Shown: positions 1-6,739, counted from the first letter of the stretch. The stretch: DNA of 12,819 bases from Nitrosomonadaceae bacterium (GCA_021300055.1 JAJTHU010000004.1:1-12819); one strand, 5' to 3'. Program-made: numbers and translations. The notes: a model not told the origin generated them from the sequence alone.

Positions 1-221
1 CTCCTTCAGCGCGAGGTCTTGCGATCCCCCGCTTTCCTCTCCCGAGCTCATGCGGTATTAGCCTAACTTTCGCTAGGTTGTCCCCCACTCAAGGATACGT
101 TCCGATACATTACTCACCCGTTCGCCGCTCGCCGCCAGGTTGCCCCGCGCTGCCGCTCGACTTGCATGTGTAAAGCATTCCGCCAGCGTTCAATCTGAGC
201 CAGGATCAAACTCTTCAGTTC
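1..221 (-). rRNA. rrs: 16S ribosomal RNA, 5' end only (rest lies beyond window start)
   Basis: The reverse complement contains the universal 16S 5' motif AGAGTTTGATCCTGG (its first base at 214), followed by the conserved blocks around ACATGCAAGTCGAGCGGC and GTGAGTAATGTATCGG. By comparison with E. coli numbering, where this motif begins at position 8, the mature 5' end lies near 221. Only about 221 of roughly 1,530 nt are present; the gene runs off the left edge. The sequence after the first helix is typical of Betaproteobacteria. The RNA is the core of the 30S subunit and heads an rRNA operon whose promoter is seen at 539-590. Confidence 0.97.
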
Positions 222-531
222 AATTCCTGTTTGCAAGACTGACACCAGATTTCTCCAGCATCGTCTTCCCATACTCAAAGCTTGCTTCATCACCAGATCA
301 CTCCGGCAATGTTTACTTCTTCGAAATGGGTACTACTTATGTTTTGAGCATTCCTCACCACGACATCAGCACAAACATCATCCACCTCTCAGCAGACAAC
401 ATCCGCACCCTTCGCAGTAAGTACCTCAACACCTAAGTACCCACCTCAATCGGCTGTTCAGTTTTTAAAGAGCAATCGAAAAAACAACCCCCGCGGCTCT
501 GACTACTGCCGCAAAGGCTTTTGTTTCGAGG
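222..531 (-). other. rRNA operon leader (transcribed spacer before 16S)
   Basis: This stretch lies between the predicted transcription start near 532 and the mature 16S 5' end at 221 and holds no credible gene. It should be the 5' external spacer trimmed by RNase III and other RNases. It contains the boxA and boxB-like elements at 463-512. On the minus strand the octamer GGTACTTA occurs twice about 17 bp apart (around 417-442). Open frames across this region overlap the 16S gene and lack a ribosome binding site, so I leave them out. Confidence 0.8.
463..512 (-). promoter_or_regulatory. boxA antitermination site with upstream boxB-like hairpin
   Basis: The minus strand at 474-463 reads TGCTCTTTAAAA, a near-consensus rRNA boxA, the site bound by NusB/S10 (NusE) to make the elongation complex resist Rho. 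Just upstream in transcription order (512-493) is a hairpin with a perfect 5-bp stem GCGGC/GCCGC and a 10-nt loop, in the position boxB takes in rrn leaders. The order boxB then boxA, inside the rrn leader, matches the known arrangement. boxA is firm; the boxB label rests only on position and shape. Confidence 0.85.
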
Positions 532-538
532 GATTGCT

Positions 539-590
539 ATTATGGCAGCGGGGAGACCCCTCGTCAACACCTTTTTCCAAAAAACGCGTC
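539..590 (-). promoter_or_regulatory. rRNA operon promoter with UP-like element
   Basis: On the minus strand there is a -35 hexamer TTGACG (567-562), a spacer of exactly 17 bp, and a -10 hexamer CATAAT (544-539), giving a predicted start near 532. Directly upstream of the -35 (about 568-586) lies an A/T-rich tract with runs of T and A, placed like an UP element bound by the RNA polymerase alpha subunit C-terminal domain. The distance to boxA and 16S fits an rrn promoter. Fis sites or ppGpp response cannot be judged by eye. Confidence 0.85.
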
Positions 591-833
591 TGGGCGGCCC
601 GGCGGATTTATGCCGCCGAGCCATCAACAAGTTGTCCACAGACTTATTCGCGTCGGGGCGATTGGCCTAAACGGGCGCCAACGTGTGCGCGTCTGCCAGA
701 GGCCGGGGCTTCGGCCCTTGGCCCTCACCCCCAAACGGAACCAACTCGGGAGAAAAAGCGTCAAGAATACGAATCTGCTATTCTTCCGCGCTGATTTTTG
801 GAGGCGCCGACCCGCGCCGCGACACGACCTGAG
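591..833. other. Intergenic region between the divergent rrn promoter and the M23 peptidase gene
   Basis: No gene is supported here. Visible structures are a 6-bp GC inverted repeat (CGGCGG/CCGCCG, 600-605 and 613-618), a short UUCG-loop hairpin with GGGC/GCCC stem at 706-717, and a 7-bp inverted repeat at 763-785 (listed separately). A good sigma70 promoter for the rightward gene was not found; TATTCT at 779-784 is a possible -10 but lacks a matching -35. Confidence 0.6.
763..785. repeat. 7-bp inverted repeat upstream of the M23 peptidase gene
   Basis: AAGAATA (763-769) and its exact reverse complement TATTCTT (779-785) are separated by 9 nt. It lies 49 bp before the chosen ATG of the peptidase gene. 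It is a dyad of the size bound by dimeric repressors, or it could form a weak RNA stem. The right arm overlaps a possible -10 (TATTCT), which would suit an operator. No known regulator is recognised. Confidence 0.5.
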
Positions 834-2213
834 ATGGATCACCCAGCCTACCAGCGAACTGTGCAGACCCTCCGTGCGTTTTTGACGCGGATAGTTACGC
901 CGACGACCATGTACGCACGCAGACTGCTGCAACGCGCAGAGGTGCGCCGCGCAGCTATTTCGGTGTTGGTGCTGTTCGCGCTGCCGGTATTTGGAGTCCT
1001 CACCGCCTTCGGCGTCGCTTCCGACACGCAGCTGAACAGCGTACCGCGTGTTGATGTAGTTCAGCCAGTACCGCTGCCTACTTTCGACGAACACGCAGAC
1101 AACGCAGCACTTTTTCGGAATGCCGATCGGGTGCAACGCGGTGATTCTGTCGCGAGCCTGCTTCAGCGCCTGTCGGTAAACGATCGTGCAGCGTTCGAGT
1201 TCCTCCGCAAATCAAAAGATGCCCGCTCCATTTTCCAGCTGCGCCCTGGCCGCACGGTACAGGCGGTCACCGACGAAGATGGCAAGCTGCAGACGCTCAC
1301 CTACATACACAGCGCCGACAAGCTGCTGGAGGTCACGCGACGCGGCGACACCTTCAATGCAGTCGAGCGTGGCATCACACCCAAAGTGCAAATGGCCTAC
1401 AAAACTGGAACCATCCGCACATCGTTATACGGCGCCACCGACGCAGCAAACATCCCAGACGCGATCGCCAATCAAATCGCGCGCATCTTCTCGACTGACA
1501 TCGACTTTCACGTTGACTTGCGGACGGGTGACCGCTTCAGCGTGACGTACGAGATGCTGTTTGACCCTGCAAGTGGTGAATACCTGCGTCCCGGTCGAGT
1601 CGTCTCCGCTGAGTTCAGCAACAAAGGCAAAACGTTTCAAGCCTTCTTGTTCACCGACTCAGACGGCAGCGATGGCTATTACGCAGATGATGGCAGCAAC
1701 CGAGCCAAATCGTTCCTGCGCTCTCCACTCGCTTTCTCGCGTGTTTCGTCGGGTTTCGGTGGTCGCATTCACCCTATCTTTCGCCAATGGCGCGCGCATA
1801 CCGGCGTAGATTTCGCGGCACCGCGTGGGACACCTACCTGGGCGACCGCTGACGGAATCGTGGAATTCGCGGGCGTAAAGGGCGGTTATGGCAACGTGGT
1901 CGAGATCCGCCACTCGGGCTCGATCGTTACGCTATATGCGCACCTTTCAGGCTTTGCGAGCGGCATCCGCAAAGGCGTGCGCGTCAGCCAAGGGCAAACG
2001 ATCGGTTACGTCGGCTCGACCGGATTCGCGACCGGCCCGCACCTCCATTACGAATTTAAGATTGCCGGACAACATCAAGACCCGATGCGCGTCGCATTAC
2101 CAAAAGCCGAGCCGCTGCCTGCAAAGTATTTGGCGCAGTTCAAGCAGATCGCTTCGACACACAGTGAGAAGCTGGCGCTATTGAAGGACGCGCTGCCGGC
2201 GCGCTTTGAATAG
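834..2213 (+). CDS. M23 (LytM-type) peptidoglycan metalloendopeptidase, membrane anchored
   Basis: A 459-residue protein for the periplasmic side of the inner membrane, predicted to cleave peptide cross-links of peptidoglycan. From the N-terminus: a basic cytoplasmic segment, one membrane span at about residues 40-62, an OapA/LysM-like segment (RVQRGDSVASLLQRL), a Csd3-type middle domain, and a C-terminal M23 domain. The zinc-site motifs are intact: HTGVD (His322, Asp326) and HLH (His403, His405), with GGRIHP before them, so it is probably an active enzyme and not an EnvC/NlpD-type activator. The start is uncertain: ATG at 834 is used, but an in-frame TTG at 798 and ATG at 909 are possible and none has a clear Shine-Dalgarno; all keep the membrane anchor. 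It diverges from the rrn operon and overlaps anmK downstream, tying cell-wall cleavage to recycling. Confidence 0.92.
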   Translation: MDHPAYQRTVQTLRAFLTRIVTPTTMYARRLLQRAEVRRAAISVLVLFALPVFGVLTAFGVASDTQLNSVPRVDVVQPVPLPTFDEHADNAALFRNADRVQRGDSVASLLQRLSVNDRAAFEFLRKSKDARSIFQLRPGRTVQAVTDEDGKLQTLTYIHSADKLLEVTRRGDTFNAVERGITPKVQMAYKTGTIRTSLYGATDAANIPDAIANQIARIFSTDIDFHVDLRTGDRFSVTYEMLFDPASGEYLRPGRVVSAEFSNKGKTFQAFLFTDSDGSDGYYADDGSNRAKSFLRSPLAFSRVSSGFGGRIHPIFRQWRAHTGVDFAAPRGTPTWATADGIVEFAGVKGGYGNVVEIRHSGSIVTLYAHLSGFASGIRKGVRVSQGQTIGYVGSTGFATGPHLHYEFKIAGQHQDPMRVALPKAEPLPAKYLAQFKQIASTHSEKLALLKDALPARFE

Positions 2214-3300
2214 CCACGCCCTTTACGTCGGCATCATGTCCGGCACCTCGCTCGACGGTGCCGATGCAATCGTTGTCGATTTTTCCAGCACCAGACCCAA
2301 AGTGCTTAGCTTCGCGAGCGTCGCATACGATGACGCCCTACGCGCAGAGCTTTTGGCGCTCAATTCGCGCGGTGACAATGAAATCGAACGCAGCGCGATC
2401 GCTGCGAACCAACTCGCTCACGTGTACGCCAACGCCACGGATCGCGCTCTAAAGGCAGCAAACGTCAACACAAGTGAGGTGCGCGCGATCGGTTGTCACG
2501 GCCAGACGGTGCGACATCGTCCGGACTTAGGCTTTACGACGCAAATCAATCAGCCCGCGTTGCTCGCGGAGATCACGGGGATTGATGTCGTCGCTGACTT
2601 TCGCATGCGTGACATCGCGGCCGGTGGGCAAGGTGCGCCATTGGCGCCCGCGTTTCACGACGGCGTGTTCCGTGCCGACCACGAATCGCGCTGCGTGGTG
2701 AACATCGGCGGCATCGCCAACATCACGGTACTGAACCCTGGCGAGCCCGTCTGGGGGTTTGATTGCGGACCAGGCAATTGCCTGATGGACTATTGGATCA
2801 GCGAGCACCAAGGGCAGCCGTATGACGAGCACGGCGCATGGGCCGCGACAGGCACCGTATCGGCGCAGCTCTTCGCGGCGATGCAACGCGAGCCGTACTT
2901 CGCCGCAACACCACCCAAGAGTACAGGACGCGATCTTTTTCGCCCGGAGTGGTTGGCGCCTCATCTGAAAGACGAACACCCAGCAGACGTTCAGGCCACG
3001 CTACTTGAACTCACCGCGTGGGGTATCGCCGATCACGTAAAACGTCATGCGCCAGCTACTGGAGCCCTGCTCCTCTGCGGGGGCGGCGCGAATAACGCCG
3101 CGCTGCGTGCACGACTCGCCGCGATGCTGCCCAACACGCGCATCGAAACCACGTCTGAGTACGGCGTGCCGACACAACAAGTTGAAGCGCTCGCGTTTGC
3201 ATGGCTGGCAAAGCAACACATCGACGCTGTCGCACTCCACCTCACGCGTACGACAGGTGCGAGGCATGCAAATGTGCTCGGAACACTGACGCGCGCATAA
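2206..3300 (+). CDS. anmK: Anhydro-N-acetylmuramic acid kinase
   Basis: The 364-residue product matches AnmK, which opens the 1,6-anhydro ring of anhydro-MurNAc and phosphorylates it to MurNAc-6-phosphate in the cytoplasm, a step of peptidoglycan recycling. Visible family motifs are the ATP-site GIMSGTSLDGAD (residues 9-20), GCHGQTVRH (96-104), DFRMRDIAAGGQGAPLAP, NIGGIANIT, GFDCGPGN with the likely catalytic Asp186, and a C-terminal CGGGANN loop. The start is TTG at 2206: the first in-frame ATG (2236) lies inside the essential GIMSGTS motif and cannot be the start. This TTG overlaps the last 8 bases of the peptidase gene, and a GAAGGA lies 17 nt upstream, so translation probably depends on coupling. 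Length is normal for the family. Confidence 0.96.
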   Translation: MNSHALYVGIMSGTSLDGADAIVVDFSSTRPKVLSFASVAYDDALRAELLALNSRGDNEIERSAIAANQLAHVYANATDRALKAANVNTSEVRAIGCHGQTVRHRPDLGFTTQINQPALLAEITGIDVVADFRMRDIAAGGQGAPLAPAFHDGVFRADHESRCVVNIGGIANITVLNPGEPVWGFDCGPGNCLMDYWISEHQGQPYDEHGAWAATGTVSAQLFAAMQREPYFAATPPKSTGRDLFRPEWLAPHLKDEHPADVQATLLELTAWGIADHVKRHAPATGALLLCGGGANNAALRARLAAMLPNTRIETTSEYGVPTQQVEALAFAWLAKQHIDAVALHLTRTTGARHANVLGTLTRA

Positions 3301-3373
3301 CGCCCTCATCCCCGCTCGCCGGCGTGCAGCAAACAGCGAGCCCCGCTCGTCTAACACCTAAGGAGTGCCACTC

Positions 3374-3682
3374 ATGGCCAAGCTCTACGCGATCTACCAA
3401 CAACCCAAAGACCCCGCAGCATTTGATCGCCACTACTACAACACGCATGTGCCGTTGGCCAAGACGATTCCTGGCCTCAGGTCATACGAAGTCACGCACG
3501 GTGACGTGATGGGAATGGGCGGCAAGCACGGCGTTTACCTTGTGGCGACGCTTGAGTTCGACTCCATGGCCGCTATCGGTGCCGCGATGGCTTCGCCGCA
3601 AGGGCAAGCCACTGCTGCGGACCTCGCAAACTTTGCGAGCGCAGGTGTCGATGTAATGATGGCGGAAACGAAACTTGTGTAG
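3374..3682 (+). CDS. EthD family (dimeric alpha-beta barrel) small protein
   Basis: A 102-residue cytoplasmic protein. It carries the family pattern around residues 17-40: FDRHYYNTHVPLAKTIPGL followed by RSYEV, as in EthD-like ferredoxin-fold proteins that pair into an alpha-beta barrel. The founding member is associated with ether degradation in actinobacteria, but most relatives have no assigned reaction, so no substrate is proposed. ATG at 3374 is chosen over the GTG at 3365 because TAAGGAG (3359-3365) sits 8 nt before it, a near-ideal ribosome binding site. It follows anmK by 73 bp and ends 18 bp from the convergent metY stop. The gap to anmK holds a small CGAGC/GCTCG hairpin (3337-3349) without a T-run, so co-transcription with anmK is possible. 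Confidence 0.88.
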   Translation: MAKLYAIYQQPKDPAAFDRHYYNTHVPLAKTIPGLRSYEVTHGDVMGMGGKHGVYLVATLEFDSMAAIGAAMASPQGQATAADLANFASAGVDVMMAETKLV

Positions 3683-3700
3683 CGAAGGTTGCGCGTGCGC

Positions 3701-5008
3701 TTAACCCGCCTTGCTTAGCGCCTGGTCGATATCCCAAAGAATATCTTCGATAGTTTCCAAACCAATTGATAGGCGCACCATGTCGGGTGGCACCCCCGCT
3801 TTCACTTGATCTTCCTCGCTAAGCTGGCGATGCGTGGTGGATGCAGGGTGAATCACCAATGACTTCGCGTCACCAATATTGGCAAGGTGTGAAATGAATT
3901 GCAGCGATTCGATGAACTTGACCCCTGACTGGTAGCTGGACATGGCACCGCCCTTGATGCCAAACGACAGCAGCGCGCCTGCCCCCTTGGGCATGTAGCG
4001 CTTGCACAGCGCGTGATACTTGTTGTCCTTCAAACCCGGGTAGTTGACCCACGCCACGCGCGGATGGTCGGCCAGAAACTCAGCGACACGTAGCGTATTA
4101 CTGCAATGGCGCTCCATGCGCACCGGCAAGGTCTCCAAGCCTTGCAGCAGTTGCCACGCATTAAAGGGCGACAGCGTCGGACCAAACACGCGCATCACTT
4201 CCATGCGCGCCTTCATGGTGAACGCAAAGTTGCCGAACGTTTCAAAGAAACGTACGCCGTGATACCCCGCAGAAGGCTCGTGCATCGAGGCAAACTTTGC
4301 CGCGATTTTTTCATCTCCCCAAGGGAACTTGCCGCTCTCGATTACCACGCCGCCCATGGTCGTGCCATGGCCTCCCATAAACTTGGTCGCCGAATGAACC
4401 ACGATATCAGCGCCGTGAAGCAAGGGTTGGCAGAGATATGGCGACGCGGCGGTGTTGTCGACAATGAAGGGCACTCCGGCTTCGCGCGCAATCGCACCGA
4501 TCGCCGCGATGTCGATCATGTTGATCGCGGGATTGCCCAAGGTCTCGGAGAAAAATGCCTTGGTGTTCGGCTGCACCGCGCGCCGAAAATTTTCCGGGTC
4601 GTCAGGATCGACCAGCGTCGCACTTATGCCAAGTTTTTTGAGATTGACGTTGAGCAGCGTGTGCGTTCCGCCGTAAAGCTTCGACGACGATACGACGTGA
4701 TCGCCCGCCTCAAGAATGTTCAGCAGCGCAACCATTTCAGCCGCTTGACCGCTCGCGGTTGCCACGGCTGCGCGTCCACCCTCAAGTGCGGCACAGCGCT
4801 CTTCAAACGCAGCAGTCGTCGGGTTCGACAAGCGCGTATAAACGTTGCCGAAGGTTTGCAAATTAAAGAGCGACGCCGCGTGATCCGCGCTGTCGAAGAC
4901 GTACGATGTCGTCTGGTATATCGGTAGCGCGCGCGAACCTGTCGCCGCGTCAGGGATTTGGCCAGCGTGAAGCGCTAGCGTTTCGAATCCAAATTTTCGG
5001 TCGGCCAT
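3701..5008 (-). CDS. metY: O-acetylhomoserine sulfhydrylase (PLP-dependent, Cys/Met metabolism family)
   Basis: A 435-residue enzyme of fold-type I PLP proteins. The predicted reaction is O-acetylhomoserine plus sulfide to homocysteine plus acetate, the direct sulfhydrylation route to methionine in the cytoplasm. Visible features are YTRLSNPT (Tyr57 and Arg59 for the cofactor phosphate of the neighbouring subunit), TASGQAAE, SETLGNP, VDNT with Asp184 facing the pyridine nitrogen, and the Schiff-base lysine Lys209 in SATKFMGGHG. The C-terminus has the family pattern IHPASTTHRQL and VRLSIGLE. The length of about 430 residues favours MetY over the shorter MetB/MetC/MetZ enzymes (about 380-400). 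ATG at 5008 has only a poor ribosome binding site. Expression may involve the structured inverted repeat in the upstream gap (5056-5119). Confidence 0.94.
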   Translation of the reverse strand: MADRKFGFETLALHAGQIPDAATGSRALPIYQTTSYVFDSADHAASLFNLQTFGNVYTRLSNPTTAAFEERCAALEGGRAAVATASGQAAEMVALLNILEAGDHVVSSSKLYGGTHTLLNVNLKKLGISATLVDPDDPENFRRAVQPNTKAFFSETLGNPAINMIDIAAIGAIAREAGVPFIVDNTAASPYLCQPLLHGADIVVHSATKFMGGHGTTMGGVVIESGKFPWGDEKIAAKFASMHEPSAGYHGVRFFETFGNFAFTMKARMEVMRVFGPTLSPFNAWQLLQGLETLPVRMERHCSNTLRVAEFLADHPRVAWVNYPGLKDNKYHALCKRYMPKGAGALLSFGIKGGAMSSYQSGVKFIESLQFISHLANIGDAKSLVIHPASTTHRQLSEEDQVKAGVPPDMVRLSIGLETIEDILWDIDQALSKAG

Positions 5009-5055
5009 ATTGCTGCTTTATGCACCAAGAAATGAACTAACCGAAAGTATCGCAG

Positions 5056-5119
5056 GAGCTGGCGCGCCACGCAGCTTATGCTGCATAACCTCTGCTGATA
5101 ATGCGGGGCGCGCCAGCTC
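5056..5119. repeat. Perfect 13-bp inverted repeat with nested small hairpins, between the SPFH gene and metY
   Basis: GAGCTGGCGCGCC at 5056-5068 and its exact reverse complement at 5107-5119 enclose a 38-nt loop. The loop itself holds GCAGC-TTAT-GCTGC (5071-5084), a 5-bp hairpin, and an alternative TTATG/CATAA pairing. The element lies just after the stop of the SPFH gene and 48 bp before the metY start, both on the minus strand. It could be the 3' structure of the upstream operon, a Rho-protecting stem, or a leader element of metY. No T-run follows on the minus strand, so it is not a classical intrinsic terminator. Confidence 0.85.
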
Positions 5120-5129
5120 TTAAGTCACC

Positions 5130-6116
5130 TTACTTCATCCCCTGCTTGGACTTGTCGAGCACGGTCATTGCCGTTGCCAGCATCGATGAGACATCGGCGA
5201 TATTGGATGGCACGATCAAGGTGTTGCCGGCTTTTGCAAGATTGCCAAACTGCTCAACATATTTTTCGGCAATCTTGAGGTTAGCTGCTTGCTGACCACC
5301 GGGCGCTTCAAGCGCCGCCGCAACTTGACGCACCGCTGAAGCGGTCGCTTCTGCGACGGTGGTGAGCGCTTGGGCTTCGCCTTGTGCTTTGTTGATGGCC
5401 GCTTGCTTCTCACCTTCGGATGCCAGAATCGCAGCTTGACGTTGACCGTCGGCAATGTTGATTTCTTCTTGGCGCACGCCCTCGGATTTCGCAATCAACG
5501 CGCGCTTCTCGCGCTCAGCGGTGATCTGCGCCTGCATCGAACGCAAGATGGACTCCGGTGGCGTCAGACTCTTGATTTCATAACGCAGCACCTTGATACC
5601 CCAGGTGCGCCCCGCCTCATCGAGTACGCTAACGATCTTGTGGTTGATCTCGTCGCGCGACTCGAACGTCTTATCCAACTCCATTTTGCCGACTTCGGAA
5701 CGCAACGCAGTTTGCGCAAGCTGGGTAATCGCCATGATGTAGTCGGAAGAGCCATAGCTGGCGAGCTTCGGGTCCATGACTTGAAAGTAGATGATGCCGT
5801 CAACGGCCAACTGTGTGTTGTCCTTGGTGATACAGACCTGCTCTGGGATATCGAGCGGGACTTCCTTGAGGCTGTGGCGATAGGCCACGCGATCAAAGAA
5901 CGGCACGATCACATTCAGGCCTGGCGCAAGTGTCGAATGGTATTTGCCCAAGCGTTCGACCACCCACGCGTTCTGCTGCGGCACGATGCGAACACCTTCG
6001 ATAACGAAGACGATGATCGTTGCCAGGAAAAAGAACGGGATCGCGAAGCCAGAAAAGCCCGGCGTGAAGTACACCGCAATGGTGCCGATGATGACACCCA
6101 AGAATTTGAAGAACAT
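5130..6116 (-). CDS. qmcA: SPFH/Band 7 (stomatin-like, QmcA-type) membrane protein
   Basis: A 328-residue inner-membrane protein of the stomatin/prohibitin superfamily. The first ~40 residues are hydrophobic with two possible membrane passes (about 4-18 and 24-40). An SPFH domain follows from RIVPQQNAWVVERLGKY (about 43-59) through LAPGLNVIVPF to about residue 200, then an Ala/Glu/Lys/Gln-rich coiled coil at about 200-265 (AEREKRALIAKSEG, ILASEGEKQAAINKAQGEA) and a C-terminal region ending in SKQGMK. Such proteins build large membrane-bound oligomers and are thought to organise membrane microdomains or modulate membrane proteases. GGAGG sits 8-12 nt before ATG at 6116. It starts 14 bp after the NfeD gene; this pair is the conserved NfeD/SPFH unit (ybbJ-ybbK in E. 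coli), so a joint role is likely. Confidence 0.93.
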   Translation of the reverse strand: MFFKFLGVIIGTIAVYFTPGFSGFAIPFFFLATIIVFVIEGVRIVPQQNAWVVERLGKYHSTLAPGLNVIVPFFDRVAYRHSLKEVPLDIPEQVCITKDNTQLAVDGIIYFQVMDPKLASYGSSDYIMAITQLAQTALRSEVGKMELDKTFESRDEINHKIVSVLDEAGRTWGIKVLRYEIKSLTPPESILRSMQAQITAEREKRALIAKSEGVRQEEINIADGQRQAAILASEGEKQAAINKAQGEAQALTTVAEATASAVRQVAAALEAPGGQQAANLKIAEKYVEQFGNLAKAGNTLIVPSNIADVSSMLATAMTVLDKSKQGMK

Positions 6117-6130
6117 GCTGACCTCCGACG

Positions 6131-6556
6131 TTATTGTGGTTTGTGCGCGGACACGCGCAAGACGCCCTGCTCGACAGCCTGAATGGTCAAGGTGTCGTTG
6201 ACGTTCGCCGTACCCTCAACTTGTGCATCCCAAGACGCGCCACGGTAGCGAACCCGCGCCGTACCGCTGGCCTGATTTACCCACTCCTCCAGCACAACGG
6301 CCTGCCCGACTTCAAGGCTATTGTTAGCCTTAGATTCCTTGGGATGCTTCTGCCACCACATGTGCACGGCATACACACCGACGAGCGCCCCCGCCGCAGT
6401 GAGCACAGCCTGTAGCCAGAACGCGCCCCCCATGTAGGCAACCAAGGCGCCGACGAGGGCTGCGATGCCAAACACCAAGAGGTAGAAGGTACCGGTGACG
6501 AGCTCAGCGATGATGAGTACGAAACCGGCGATCGCCCAGAGAAGATAAGCTGCCAT
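6131..6556 (-). CDS. NfeD family membrane protein (partner of the SPFH protein)
   Basis: A 141-residue inner-membrane protein. Two or three membrane spans occupy about residues 4-68 (LLWAIAGFVLIIAELVTG, then FGIAALVGALVAYMGG and WLQAVLTAAGALVGVYAV). After a short basic linker the C-terminal part (about 82-140, with VGQAVVLEEWVNQASG and RVRYRGASWDAQ) matches the soluble OB-fold NfeD domain. This is the short form without the N-terminal ClpP-like protease. ATG at 6556 is preceded by AAGGAG at ideal spacing. It is the first gene of a two-gene operon with the SPFH protein and appears to have its own promoter with a Pho box (6606-6639). The likely role is to help assemble or tune the SPFH oligomer. 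Confidence 0.92.
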   Translation of the reverse strand: MAAYLLWAIAGFVLIIAELVTGTFYLLVFGIAALVGALVAYMGGAFWLQAVLTAAGALVGVYAVHMWWQKHPKESKANNSLEVGQAVVLEEWVNQASGTARVRYRGASWDAQVEGTANVNDTLTIQAVEQGVLRVSAHKPQ

Positions 6557-6600
6557 TTGAAACTCCTTTCTTTTTGTTGTTCTGTTTCTATTGTTGTTTC
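6557..6600 (-). promoter_or_regulatory. C/A-rich unstructured 5' leader of the NfeD gene
   Basis: The minus-strand leader is made almost wholly of A, C and G in repeats such as ACAACAATAGAAACAG and AACAACAAAAAG, then AAGGAG and the ATG. It has no visible stem. Such leaders favour ribosome loading, and C/A-rich leaders are also known targets of Hfq-dependent small RNAs such as GcvB in enterobacteria; whether that applies here is unknown. Confidence 0.4.
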
Positions 6601-6605
6601 GACCT

Positions 6606-6639
6606 AGGTTACAAACGGTCTATGACAGCAATTTGACAG
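6606..6639 (-). promoter_or_regulatory. Putative PhoB-dependent promoter (Pho box plus -10) for the NfeD-qmcA operon
   Basis: On the minus strand 6639-6622 reads CTGTCAA-ATTG-CTGTCAT: two direct heptamers, each beginning with a perfect CTGTCA, in an 11-bp period, the arrangement bound by PhoB dimers. Exactly 10 nt later comes TAACCT (6611-6606), keeping T1, A2 and T6 of a -10 hexamer. In E. coli phoA and pstS, as I recall them, the -10 likewise follows the box by 10 nt. The predicted start near 6599 gives a leader of about 43 nt. The site points only at the NfeD gene. Phosphate control of this operon is inferred, not shown. Confidence 0.55.
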
Positions 6640-6717
6640 GAGATACGACAACCAGATGCTACAAAACGAAGACAGGCTGGAGGGCAAAAAATTCCCCCAT
6701 TGCACGTGAGAACGCCT

Positions 6718-6739
6718 AAAAAACCTCGCCCGATGGCGA
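6718..6739 (-). terminator. Possible intrinsic terminator after the ccm/CoA-binding operon
   Basis: On the minus strand a TCGCC-ATCG-GGCGA hairpin (6739-6726, 5-bp stem, 4-nt loop) is followed by GG and then six T residues (6723-6718). It lies 10 bp past the stop of the CoA-binding protein gene and before the NfeD promoter, where the long minus-strand ccm operon would be expected to end. The stem is short and two bases separate it from the T-run, so it may be weak. Confidence 0.5.

Noticed and set aside
140..436. Open frame of 98 codons across the 16S 5' end and rrn leader
   Set aside because: It overlaps rRNA sequence and lies antisense to the rrn transcript; there is no protein family signal.
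632..640. TTGTCCACA, one mismatch from a DnaA box, about 65 bp upstream of the rrn -35
   Set aside because: A single imperfect match with no cluster of boxes, dnaA gene or A/T-rich unwinding region; it is expected by chance and does not support an origin or DnaA control.
705..718. GGGC-TTCG-GCCC hairpin as a terminator or riboswitch piece
   Set aside because: The stem is only four base pairs with no following T-run and no gene ending nearby; probably a by-product of GC-rich sequence.
3337..3349. CGAGC-CCC-GCTCG stem after anmK as a terminator
   Set aside because: It has a short stem with a 3-nt loop and no T-run, and it lies just before the ribosome binding site of the EthD-like gene.
4106..4927. 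Long open frame on the plus strand, 273 codons, antisense to metY
   Set aside because: It is the complement of a clearly conserved enzyme gene in GC-rich DNA; its product is Arg/His-rich, with no domain and no ribosome binding site.
5370..6182. Long plus-strand open frame, 270 codons, antisense to the SPFH gene
   Set aside because: It mirrors the codon structure of the SPFH gene and has no recognisable domain; treated as a shadow.
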